Assembly: GCF_045679555.1 (NCBI RefSeq) | Contig: NC_092115.1 | Span: forward strand, 36,154,728-36,218,727 | DNA length: 64,000 bases | Origin: Salvelinus alpinus | Lineage: Eukaryota > Chordata > Actinopteri > Salmoniformes > Salmonidae | Reading direction: 5' to 3' | Shown: piece after piece, positions 1 through 9,008 of the stretch | How the letters are laid out: every line of letters begins with the position of its first letter | Position numbering within the stretch: the stretch's first letter is position 1 | Made by a program: the position numbers and the translations under genes | The notes under the pieces: generated by a model | Seen by the model: only the letters and a program-made list of their open reading frames with translations | What the model was told of the DNA's origin: nothing | Databases searched by the model: none

Positions 1-720
1 CAGTGAATGGGTCGTTCCACGAAATGAGTGACTTTTGCGTCCGTTTGACATTTTTAAGTAGAAGCTGTGCACCAGTATTGAATTTTAAAAACGTGTTATA
101 TTAAATGAAGTGCCCTTTAATATAGACCACATATAGAATTCCAATCTGATTTTGAATATGAAAAAAGGCTTGCTAAAGTGCCAAAACTCTGCATTTTGGC
201 ATGTGCCAACATCTAGATAATACTTTTTTTCATGTGATTAGTGATTAATTTACGTCTGTCCCTCCTTTTAAGCTCAACCCTGTTATGTGAACTGAACTCT
301 TGTTTTAATATGGTGAAACTATTCCTTTGAAATCTTTGTTTCAAAAGACACATTGAACATTTAATAGTCTAATCATTGAGTAAAAGCAGGTGGGCCGGTT
401 CTACTCTTTTCGGACACTTTCTGGTGTTTTGTGGTGGAAAACTGAGCATGCCGAGCATAACACGTCAACCCTGTTACCCATAGATAGACAGACTAGACAT
501 GTTTAAAAATTTCATTTTTTTTGTGAAGCTTGTATTCAATTGCCACTTCCTGTTGCACACAACAAGCTTCTATTCCCCCTGTCACAAGGGAATTTATGGC
601 TGATTTAAGAAGAAATCGTCAACCCTGTTACGGTCAACCCCGTTACTTTATTTGGCACTTAATAGGCACTTACTATAGATTTTTATTTTATTTAACCTCT
701 TGAGATGGGAAAACATGTCT
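1..720. repeat. Non-coding repeat with a recurring CAACCCTGTTAC motif
   Basis: No convincing gene is seen. The motif CAACCCTGTTA(C) or a one-base variant occurs at about 274, 466, 620 and 635, which suggests an old dispersed repeat. A loosely similar 'gttaccgtcatttcgttacc' stretch occurs near 40830. Family unknown. Confidence 0.4.
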
Positions 721-729
721 ATATTAAGT

Positions 730-942
730 TGAACATGCTGCTGGGTTTTTCGCAGTCAACAGTTTCCGTGTGCATTAAGAATGATTCATCACCGGAAGGA
801 CATCCAGCCAAATTGACACTGTGGAACGCTTTCGACAACTTATAGAGTCCACACCCAGACACATTTAGGCTTTTCTGAGGGCAAAAGGGGGTGCAACTCA
901 ATATTAGGAAGGTGTTCCTAATGTTTTGTACACTCAGTGTAT
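730..942. mobile_element. End fragment of a Tc1-like DNA transposon
   Basis: The stretch ends in 'cctaatgttttgtacactcagtgta', a terminus I recognise from a salmonid DNA transposon family. The same terminus, slightly diverged, closes the fragment at 6598-6970. The rest of the element is absent, so it is a fragment. Confidence 0.55.
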
Positions 943-1129
943 ATTGTACATAGCCCAGTTGTTGCACGTATTGAAATTGTACTAATGTGTCTTCTGTTGC
1001 AATAAAATTCAGTAGGGCCTTTTAAGTTAAAATCAATGAGCGCATGACTGATTGGAATTTAGAAATGTTTTTGTCTCAGTCAAGAAGGTTTTGAAGCTGC
1101 TACATGTTTTCAGAGTAGAGGGGAGGCCA

Positions 1130-1735
1130 TTCCATTTCTTAGCTGCTTTGAATGAGAAGGGCTTCCCCATGAAGGTGCTGGTGCTGCCGGTGCCCATGGC
1201 GAGCACAGGGGCAACCCTCTACTACCAGCGCCGACACAGCCGCACCCTGCTCCTCTACGACCTGGTTTTCGAGAGCCTGGCGGCAAGTCTGGAGCTCCGA
1301 CATGCCGGCTTTCATGGCCAGCACCCCTACTCTTGGGGCGGCTACACAGACATCAACCTGGCGGTGGACGAGCAGGGCCATTGGGCCATCTACAGCCCCA
1401 GTAAGGCCAAGGGAGCCATCGTGGCGTCCCAGCTGGACCATGAGAGCCTGGAGGTGAAGAGGAGTTGGGAGACCAACATCAGGAAGAACGCAGTGGCTAA
1501 CACCTTCGTGATCAGCGGTCGGGTCTACACAGTGGCCCCAGACACCACCGTCAACCACGTGTTCGGCAGGGCCACCGGCCAGGGCCGAGGCATGGCGGTG
1601 CCCTTCAAGATCCACTACCGTTACAACAGCATGGTGGACTACAACCACGCCCAGAGGAAGCTCTACGCCTGGGACAACTTCCACATGATCACCTACGACG
1701 TCAGGTTGGGGAAACCCAGCGGAAACAGCCAATAA
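1130..1735 (+). pseudogene. myoc: Myocilin-like olfactomedin-domain remnant (last exon)
   Basis: An open frame reads into a C-terminal olfactomedin domain closest to vertebrate myocilin, a secreted glycoprotein with a five-bladed beta-propeller. Landmarks in order are a KVLVLPVPM strand, HGQHPYSWGGYTDI, LAVDEQG, KGAIV, SWETNIRK, a VAN motif, YRYNSMVDYN and YAWDNFHMITYDVRL, then TAA at 1733-1735. Homology starts near human residue 318, so the N-terminal leader, coiled coil and first propeller part are missing. By human numbering, Ca2+-ligand Asp380 reads Asn, disulfide Cys433 reads Ser, and a few residues are missing after STGA and before TTVN. N428 and D478 are kept. I infer a decayed duplicate. 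Other olfactomedin genes (olfml3, olfml2) fit less well at the C terminus. No upstream exon is visible; TE remnants begin just 5'. Confidence 0.8.
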
Positions 1736-1900
1736 GAGGAGGCTGGGCAAAGATGATGGATTGGTGTGGAGTGCTGTTACTAAAATATTATCAACCAATA
1801 TCATTACTAACAGCTTTCTAATAAGTTCATAGTGAGGCCTTTGTTTGTGTGCGTTACTCTGTCTAGTAGAATGTACTAATGTAAACAACATGAATCTTAC

Positions 1901-1906
1901 AATAAA
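1901..1906 (+). terminator. Candidate poly(A) signal of the myoc remnant
   Basis: AATAAA lies about 165 bases after the stop codon; a second AATAAA occurs near 2002. Both are plausible leftovers of the original 3' UTR. Confidence 0.4.
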
Positions 1907-1911
1907 ATACG

Positions 1912-2548
1912 TCACTACGGTGGAACTCTTTGTGCTACTCCATGTAAACAATCTAAGATATTGCTCTTCCTGTATTATATATTATGTCTTTAACTTATTT
2001 TAATAAAAAAGTGCACTGTATTGTCCATGTTAATTTTCTACTAAAGTTGTATCTTCACTCTTCACCATTACTTTGTCATTTTATCTCGAAGTAAAATGTA
2101 AATGATAGAGATCCCTAAAAAGATTATCAGTCTGCATTTGTTTTGTTCAATAAATTACAGTGGGACAATTTGCTCAGAATATCATTCATGACTACACGAT
2201 ACAAACATGTGAGGATATAACTGCAGGTTGTAAACATCCAAAGAAAAAGTTACATGTTTTTTTGTCCCTTGTGTATTTCCATTTCCTGTATTTCCATTTG
2301 CCGAATCAATTTCATGAATTCCAAAGCCTTGAGATACACATTAAACTACAGAATAAGCCACAGTACATGAAGTGCAGAGCATTTCAGACAATAGACGTTG
2401 CAGGTTTGTTTTTAACCTATCATGTGGTGCCATCTGCTGGCCATTAGTTGACGTGTCTAGTATCAGATCAAGGAGTTGTACAACATTACAGCTATGTAAC
2501 CTTGAATCTGCACTGAGACATATTCAGTGTGGATTCCAGGTTAACAGT
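1912..2548. other. Non-coding stretch, nothing recognised
   Basis: AT-rich sequence between the myoc remnant and the next transposon. Short frames here lack any recognisable domain. Confidence 0.4.
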
Positions 2549-2550
2549 TA

Positions 2551-3358
2551 CACTACATGGCCAAAAGTATGTAGACACGTGCTCGTCAAACATCTCATTA
2601 CAAAAACATGGGCTTTAATATGGAGTTGGTCCACCCTTTGATGCTTCCACTCTTCTGGGAAGGCTTTCGACTAGATGTTGGAATATTGCTGTGTGGTCTT
2701 GCTTCCATTCAGCCACAAGATCATTAGTGAGGTTGGGCACTGATGTTAGGCGATTAGGTCTGGCTCGCAGTCGGCGTTCCAATTCATCCCAAAGGTGTTC
2801 GATGGGGTTGAGGTCAGGGCTCTGTGCAGGCCAGTCAAGTTCTTCTACACCGATCTCGACAAACCATTGATGTATGGACATCGCTTTGTGCACGGGGGCA
2901 TTGTCATGCTGAAACAGGAAAGGGCCTTCCTCAAACTGTTGCCACAAAGTTGGAAGCACAGAATCGTCCAGAATGCCACTGTATTCTGTAGCGTTAAGAT
3001 TTCCCTTCACTGGAACTAAGGGGCCTAGTCCAAACCATGAAAAACAGCCCCAAACCATTATTCCTCCTCCACCAAACTTTACAGTTGGCACTATGCATTC
3101 GTGCAGGTAGCGTTCTCCTGGCATCTGCCAAACCCAGATTCATCTCGATTGCCAGATGGTGAAGCGTGATTCATCCCTCCAGAGAGCGCGTTTCCACTGC
3201 TCCAGAGTCCAATGGCGGAGAGCTTTAGACGACTCCAGCCGACGCTTGGCATTGCGCATGGTAATCTTAAGCTGTGTGTGGCTGCTCGGCCATGGAAACC
3301 CATTTCATGAAGCTCCCGACGAACAGTTCTTGTGCTGACGTTGCAACCGATGACAGAC
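2551..3358 (-). mobile_element. Tc1-like transposon, truncated, transposase on minus strand
   Basis: A TA dinucleotide at 2549-2550 precedes the terminal sequence 'cactacatggccaaaagtatg', typical of a salmonid Tc1-like family. On the minus strand the C-terminal transposase part is readable at 3124-2615: a [14 protein letters not shown] strand, [11 protein letters not shown] (second catalytic Asp), [15 protein letters not shown] (third catalytic Glu) and [10 protein letters not shown]. The N-terminal DNA-binding region and the far inverted repeat are missing beyond about 3358. Frames are interrupted, so it is not expected to be active. Confidence 0.85.
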
Positions 3359-4185
3359 AATTTTATTTCATTCTCACAGGCTCACCCACAGGATTTCACT
3401 TCCTGTCCAACGATAAGATAAAGAAATAAACTATGCGGTTTGATACTTCCCTTCATTTGATTCTTTTTTAGTGTGAAGGTGATGGATTGGCAACGTCTTT
3501 ATTGACTGTCATTACAAAACAGTGTATGTCAGTGCTTCCCAGTAGAACATGTGACACACAAAACAATATCATAAATTCTGATCCACCCATCAACATTTTT
3601 TCTTTTCAAACTATAATAGCTCTGGGAGCTTTGACAAGTAAATATAATGAAATATATATATTCCCATCCGTAGAGTCAGTGCATAAATGCAACAGTGCAT
3701 TTTACAACTATTAGGCTTGGCCTTTTCATCAACTGTTACTGTATGCCACTTGGCAATTGGTAGAATAGAATGAAATTCTGTAAATGCGTTGCATACCCCT
3801 CAAAAAGATATACAGAGAAATGTTTCCCAACTTGTGTTAACAATTGCGTTTTTCTATTCAATTCTAGCTCATTTTAAAACAGAATACAACCATTCTCTTG
3901 GCCACTTGTGCTTTTGCTAAGACAGTCAAAAATACCCTCTTCCCACAAACGAATGCAATATCAGACACTTTCTTGAATTGATGGGACTTTGGCAAACAAC
4001 ACAGCTCTGCCCAACACTGTCCATTAACTTAATGCAGCTTAATGCAGCTTGTTGTGGTTAGTCCCAACGAGTTCACAATGCATATGCTGCACGTAATTGC
4101 GCATAGGCTACTCATCTACATAGTGCAAAGTGTGCAGATGGACCCCTGAGGGACATTATGCAGGACTGGAGAGGAACCATCTGTC
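3359..4185. other. Non-coding stretch, nothing recognised
   Basis: AT-rich sequence with only short frames and no recognisable domain or repeat family. A small perfect doublet 'cttaatgcag' occurs near 4028-4048. Confidence 0.35.
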
Positions 4186-4257
4186 GTGTACTAATATGAC
4201 ATCACCACGTCAGTAAGAATGCTGGGTTCTTGATGCACCGACAGTCGTGGAGTAAAC
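4186..4257 (+). repeat. Left copy of a ~70-bp imperfect direct repeat
   Basis: This stretch, containing 'gaatgctgggttcttg', is repeated with small indels at 5464-5523, on the other side of a LINE/SINE insertion. It contains CRE-like 'cacgtcag'; the right copy has 'gacgtcag'. Confidence 0.6.
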
Positions 4258-4282
4258 CAGGCTATCCTAGGACAAAGGTAAG

Positions 4283-5140
4283 TCAAATCACATCACAATG
4301 TTATTTGTCACACGTGCCGAATACAACCAGCGTAGACTTTACTGTGAAATGCTTACTTACGACCCCTTTCCCAAAAATGCAGAGTAAAAAAAATAATGTT
4401 TTAAGAAAAGAAAGAGAATAAAAAATGAAATAGTAACAGAATAAAATACTGGGGCATCTGTCTAAGGCACTGCATCTTAGTGCTAGAGACGTCACTACAG
4501 ACTCTGGTTCGTTTCCAGGCTGTATCACAACCGGCCGTGATTGGGAGTCCCATAGGGCGGCACAGTATTGGCCCAGCGTCGTCCGGGTTAGGGTTTGGCC
4601 AGGGTAGGAGGTCATTATAAATAACAATTTGTTCTTAACTGACTTGCCTAGTTAAATAAAGGTTAAATAAAAAATACATAACAATAACGAGGCTATATAC
4701 AAAAAGTACAGGTACCAAGTCAATGTGCAGGGGTACAAAGTAGTTGAGGTAATTTAGGTAATATGTACTTGTAGGTAGGGGTAAAAGTGACTAGGCAATC
4801 AGGATAGATAATAAACAGTGTAGCAGCAGCATGTTTGAAGAGTGTGAAAGTGTGTCTATGTGTGTGAGCGTATGGGGTAGAGTCCAGTGAGTGTGCATAG
4901 AGCCAGTGCCATAATGTCAATAAAAAAGGGGGTCAATGCAAATAGTCCGGGTAGCCATTTGATTAACTGTTCAGCAGTCTTATGGCTTGTGGGTAGAAGC
5001 TGTTCAGGAGCCTTCTGGTGCCAGACGTGGTGCTCCGGTACCACCTGCCGTGCGGTAGCAGAGAAAACAGTATATGACTTGGATGGCTGGAGTCTTTGAA
5101 AATGTTTAAGGCCTTCCTTTGACACCGCCTGGTATCAAAC
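4283..5140 (-). mobile_element. LINE family A, 3'-end copy, antisense
   Basis: Reads in reverse as the 3' part of an abundant salmonid LINE (jockey/Rex1-like group, here called family A). The LINE 3' terminus lies at the left ('ttatttgtcacacgtgccgaatac'). The region 4960-5135 encodes, on the minus strand, the degenerate tail of the reverse-transcriptase protein (compare SHRLFSLLPHGKRYRSAKS in the copy at 11.5 kb). It is 5'-truncated, as LINE copies usually are, and a SINE interrupts it. Confidence 0.75.
4446..4672 (+). mobile_element. tRNA-derived SINE (SlmI-like) inside LINE A
   Basis: A tRNA-like head with 'tctaaggcactgcatctta' and a B-box-like 'ggttcgtttcc' (4506-4516) is followed by a body ending in 'cttgcctagttaaataaaggttaaataaa'. 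That tail is shared with the SINE at 62.3 kb and resembles the LINE-type tail at 48.9 kb. The SINE splits the LINE copy, so it is the younger insertion. Confidence 0.8.
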
Positions 5141-5463
5141 TGCCTCAGAAGCTAACAGACTTTGTCGTTAAATAATTTCCCCACTGTTAGAGTTAAAGAA
5201 AACAAGCGTTATCTGAAAAATGGCAAGTACAATGGACTAATATAAATACTCTGAATGTTTGAGTTATTCTGTGAAAAAGATAAGGTGCAGAATGTTTTGT
5301 AGCAGAATAAATAAAAGGAATACCGTTTCTTTTTGCATATGGTAGAAAAAAGTAAGCTGATAAAGAAAAGTTGTTTATTGTTAACACAAAGGTTGCTGTA
5401 CAAGTGTTGTTGTGTATGTCAGGTTGACATTGAAGTTTATATCCAAGTAAAGGGGGGGATGAT

Positions 5464-5523
5464 GTGTACTGATATGACGTCAGTAAAGAATGCTGGGTTC
5501 TTGACCGACAGTCATGGGGTAAA
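5464..5523 (+). repeat. Right copy of the ~70-bp imperfect direct repeat
   Basis: Matches 4186-4257 apart from small indels and substitutions. It contains a perfect CRE/ATF palindrome core TGACGTCA at about 5475-5482. Confidence 0.6.
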
Positions 5524-5681
5524 GACATGTTGAAGTTTACCTCTGGGTCCATTTGATTCAATTCAGTATAATATCCAAATTTAGCACAAGTGGTAAATGT
5601 AGGCTGGAACACCATCTGTTCAGTTGAATCAAGTATTATGCCTAGGCTAGTATCAAAACAAAATGTCATACAATAATTCAT

Positions 5682-5710
5682 CCAATCAGAAGCTCAAAGG
5701 CCTATAAAAG
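5682..5710 (+). promoter_or_regulatory. Possible core promoter: CCAAT and TATA boxes
   Basis: CCAAT at 5682-5686 is followed by TATAAAAG at 5703-5710, a usual TATA motif, about 200 bases after a CRE at 5475. Downstream there is a short frame from an ATG near 5743 and a donor-like 'gtaaga' near 5818. No gene was recognised downstream, so this may be chance or a relic. Confidence 0.3.
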
Positions 5711-6170
5711 CGGTGGAAGGGCTTTGAAAGAAAAGGGATGCCATGCGTGGGGCGAACAATTCACTGAACGGAGAGTGTAACCGAAGCAATACGAGTTTGT
5801 GGTTTAAAACAATTGTTGTAAGAGCATCATTTTATTATTATCTAAAGATTAGAGCACAACAGTGTAGGATAGTCTATAAAAATCCAGATGACATAAATCC
5901 AACCCAGATGATAAAATATGAGTCTACTCACCTAAAACCAGGTTGAGCATCATCTCTTGCTCTGCAACCTAACATAGAAGGTGTAAAAGAAACTCCTGAA
6001 ACTACAATAGATCCTCTACTTACTGGTCTTGATGGGAAGAAAAAAAAACTGTCAGGGGAGGTTCTCTTCTGCACTGTTCAACCAATCCAGTAAATGTGGA
6101 GGAGGGGTTCAAATGGAGTGTCCTCTTGTTAACGTCCAATAGCGGAAGTCGCATCACAGGCTCTCTTTTG

Positions 6171-6545
6171 TCATCCGGTTGTTGGGGACTTAGCAGAGGC
6201 TACTTGCTCTGTGATGGTTTCATCCCGGAGTAGACAGTACAAGGTGCCGATGAACCAGGGCACAAAGTGTCCGGTGATCTCCACCAGCTTCACTAGGGTC
6301 CGGATGCTGCACCAGGACGAGTCCTCACAGACGCACACCCCTAGCCGTTTGGAGGGCCACAGGTCAATGGATAAAAACAACCTCAGGATGATAACAAGAA
6401 TGCACTGATTGAAAGACACAGAGTAAACCTCCGTCTGCGCCCCGGCTGCAGAAGAGGGGAGAGGGGACATAGGAACAACTGGAGCCTCTGAGGCAGGATG
6501 GGCACTTAGACGTCCACTAACGGCTCGCTGTGATAAACTCGAATT
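6171..6545 (-). pseudogene. plpp6: plpp6-like (phospholipid phosphatase 6) gene fragment
   Basis: The minus strand encodes two membrane-helix-like segments and a linker: FLSIDLWPSKRLGVCVCEDSSW, then SIRTLVKLVEITGH and VPWFIGTLYCLLRDE. This matches the N-terminal third of PLPP6/PLPP7-type phosphatases (human PLPP6 reads IDLW.SK.LGVCAGESSSW and LLEISGHGIPW..GTLYCL). PLPP6 dephosphorylates polyisoprenoid and presqualene diphosphates in ER/nuclear membranes. Similarity stops after RDETITEQV and a stop codon follows; the KxxxxxxRP and PSGH catalytic motifs are absent. The upstream end is cut at about 6546 by LINE and transposon sequence. It is therefore a dead fragment. PLPP6 is intronless in human as I recall, so no splicing is required. 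Confidence 0.7.
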
Positions 6546-6597
6546 ACAAATCAAATTGCATTTGTCACATGCGCCGAATACAACAGGTGTAGTAGAC
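6546..6597 (-). mobile_element. Terminal 3' tag of LINE family A
   Basis: 'caaattgcatttgtcacatgcgccgaatac' is the antisense 3' terminus of LINE family A, as at 4283 and 11480. Only about 50 bases remain, abutting the Tc1-like fragment that follows. Confidence 0.6.
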
Positions 6598-6970
6598 CTT
6601 ATGGAATTGGCTGGATGTCCTTTGGGTGGTGGACCATTCTTGATACACACGGGAAGCTGCATGAAAAACTCAGCAGCGTTGCAGTTCTTAACACAAACTG
6701 GTGCGTCTGGCACCTACTGCCATACCCCGTTCAAAGGCGCTGAAATCTTTTGTCTTGCCCATTCACCCTCTGAATGGCACACATACACAATCCACGTCTC
6801 AATTGTCTCAAGGCTTATAAATTCTTCTTTAACCCATTTCCTCCCTTCATCTACACTGATTGAAGTGGATTTAACAAGTGACATCAATAAGGGAGCATCG
6901 CTTTCACCTGGATTCACCTGATCAGTCTGTCATGGAAAGAGTTCTTAATGTTTTGTATACTCAGTGTAGG
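6598..6970. mobile_element. Tc1-like transposon end fragment
   Basis: The right end 'gttcttaatgttttgtatactcagtgta' matches the terminus at 920-942. The body contains no open transposase frame. Confidence 0.55.
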
Positions 6971-7397
6971 TCAGTTGGTTGTGTCAGGCTAACGAGGTCG
7001 AGACGTCAGAGAAAAAACTGCTTTACTTACTGCTCAAATGATTTGTTGTCTGAGCCCACTCAATGAAAACGCTGACTCTGAAATGTCAATGGGTGCAAGA
7101 TCTCTGTGGCCTTACTTGAGGCCAGCTACATGCCACTTTTACTTTCCTCCTGGTTCTTAGCTACATGATGAAATCAAACATTTGAATGGAACTTTAGGCT
7201 GCTTAACATACGTTTTATTAAAGTGTATTAAACATTGAAATAACAATTTCTTACCCTGATCTAAAAGCAATAGTGGTCAAATAATGAAACACAGGAGCCA
7301 GGTGGACAGAGGCTGTCATTCCTCTGCTAGGCCCCTACTCTCTCTCTCTCGCTGTTTCTGTCCCTCTATCTATCACCCCCCACCCTTCTCTCTGTAG
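6971..7397. other. Non-coding stretch; expected prdx6 exon 1 not seen
   Basis: The region ahead of prdx6 exon 2 was scanned for the first coding exon (a MPG...FHDFLGDS-type peptide); none was found. It contains a CT-rich run at 7333-7380 that would serve as the polypyrimidine tract of exon 2. Confidence 0.4.
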
Positions 7398-8527
7398 CTG
7401 GGGTATCCTGTTCTCCCACCTCTGTGACTACACTGCTGTCTGCACCACAGAGCTGGGCCGAGCCGCCAAACTCAGCTGTGAATTTAGCAGGAGCAACATA
7501 GAGATGATCGCACTGTCCATCGACAGTCTGGAGGACCATCGTGTCTGGACCAAGGTTTCGGTTGCTTCCCAAATGGCCCCCTATTCCCTTTATAGGGCAC
7601 TACTTTTGACCAGGGCCCATAGAATAGGGTGCCGCTTGGGCTAAAGCCATAGTTTTGAGTGCCTATACCATTGACCAGTGCGTTTAGTAATAGAGGGGCT
7701 GTGCTGTGATCCTGTAAGACATCCTAGCCTACAACAATGAGGAAGGAGTCTGGCTGTGCGTTCCTCTTCCCCATCATAGCAGACAGTCACAGGAAGCTGG
7801 CAGTGGCCCTGTGCGTGCTGGACCATGATGAGAAGTACAAGGACGGCATTCCCCTTACTGCCACTGTGTGAGTGTCAAAACACACGCATGCATGAACGCA
7901 CACCTACAGGCACGCACACCTACAGGCACACACACACACTCTCTCTCAGACAGCCTTTCTCTCTCTCCACTGTTTCTCAGTTTCCGGTATGACTCATTGG
8001 CCCACCATGAGATCATCCTGCTCTTTCTTGTGCTCTATTTCCCATAAACGTTACTTATTCATGCTGATGCAAGCAGCCCATCTTCACTGGTTAATAAGAG
8101 TTAGCTACCCCTCCCACCCAGGCCCCACCACCCCGTCTCGCAAAAACACACTACCTCAGCCCCTTGCTGGATACGATGACGTAATCTTATATGTATCAGT
8201 GAGGGTGATATCACCACATGATGATTACTAATGAACACAGCTCACTAGCTCATATTTGCTACACTCCCCATCTCTGTCAAACGCACACTTTCTCTCTCTA
8301 ACTGTTTGCCATATGAGTAAACCCATCCCCTACCTGCCTAATTCCTTCCCACCAAAGTGTGACATGTTTGTGTGTCAAGAAATATTTTCATTGGCCCAGA
8401 CAAAAGGTTGAAGCTGTCCCTGCTCTACCCTCCCACAATAGCACGGAACTTTGATGAGATCCTGAGAGTGGTTGACGGCCTGCAGCTCACAGCACAGAAC
8501 CAATTGGCCACCCCTGCTGACTGGCAG
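7398..8527 (+). pseudogene. prdx6: Peroxiredoxin 6 remnant, exons 2-4
   Basis: Three spaced exons match 1-Cys peroxiredoxin 6, a cytosolic/lysosomal peroxidase with phospholipase A2 activity. Exon 2 (7398-7555) follows 'tctctgtag' and reads WGILFSH, then VCTTELGRAAKL with the peroxidatic Cys kept, and IALSIDSLEDH. Exon 3 (7719-7865) reads DILAYNNEE, then after a +1 shift FPIIADSHRKLAV and ending GIPLTAT before 'gtgagt'. Exon 4 (8369-8527) reads IFIGPDKRLKLSLLYPP, ARNFDEILRVVD and TPADWQ before 'gtcagc'. Exon phases fit vertebrate PRDX6. Damage: the exon-2 donor lacks GT at the expected phase, exon 3 has a net frameshift between NNEE and FPII, Pro45 is Ala, and exons 1 and 5 are not found. MYOC and PRDX6 are neighbours in human, which supports a decayed syntenic block. 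Confidence 0.85.
7567..7640. mobile_element. Short palindromic MITE next to prdx6 exon 2
   Basis: The ends 'cccaaatggccccctattcc' and 'gaatagggtgccgcttggg' are inverted repeats. The middle 'gcactacttttgaccagggc' is a common salmonid MITE sequence. It lies 12 bases after the exon-2 boundary. Confidence 0.65.
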
Positions 8528-8779
8528 GTCAGCCAGTCCCTCTCGAACTCCATAGCCTGAAAGTAGCCAAGTCTCACTATATAGAGTAGCATTTGCAGCT
8601 TTCTCCAGGAACTATTATTAGTCAAATATAAATGGCAGCTTGAGTGACCCTATAGACAATCAGTTAACATCAGCATTCATCACTGCAACTATTTGTATTG
8701 CTCTCCAAATACTTGGAACCCACTGTCAGAGCGATAGCAGTTGGCATTCAGTACAACATCAATTGGCATGGCACGGATG

Positions 8780-8939
8780 GTGCATTCGGAAAGTATTCAT
8801 ACCCCTTCCCTTTTTCCACATTTTGTTACGATACAGCCTTATTCTAAAATGTATTAAATATATATTTTTACTCAACAATCTATACACAATACCCGATAAT
8901 GACAAAGAGAAAACAGGTTTTTAGAAATGTTTGCAAATG
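8780..8939. mobile_element. Isolated terminal piece of a Tc1-like transposon
   Basis: 'gtgcattcggaaagtattc', 'ccttccctttttccacattttg' and 'caatacccgataatgacaaag' match the inverted-repeat region of the family that is nearly complete at 52234-53787 and at 16038. It is directly followed by another transposon. Confidence 0.7.
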
Positions 8940-9008
8940 TACAGTACCAGTCAGAAGTTTGGACACACCTACTCAATCAAGGGTTTTTATTTTTCTACGT
9001 TGTAGAAT

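Noticed and set aside
1052-1735. olfml3 as identity of the olfactomedin fragment
   Set aside because: Human OLFML3 ends differently; the NSMVDYN...YAWDNFHMITYD C terminus is the myocilin pattern, and a prdx6 neighbour supports myoc.
1139-1951. 270-codon open frame on the minus strand over the myoc remnant
   Set aside because: Antisense shadow of the GC-rich olfactomedin coding strand; no domain and low-complexity Leu/Val/Gly composition.
4446-4672. tRNA gene
   Set aside because: A- and B-box-like sequences belong to a tRNA-derived SINE with a LINE-type tail, not to a foldable tRNA. Same for 27380 and 62319.
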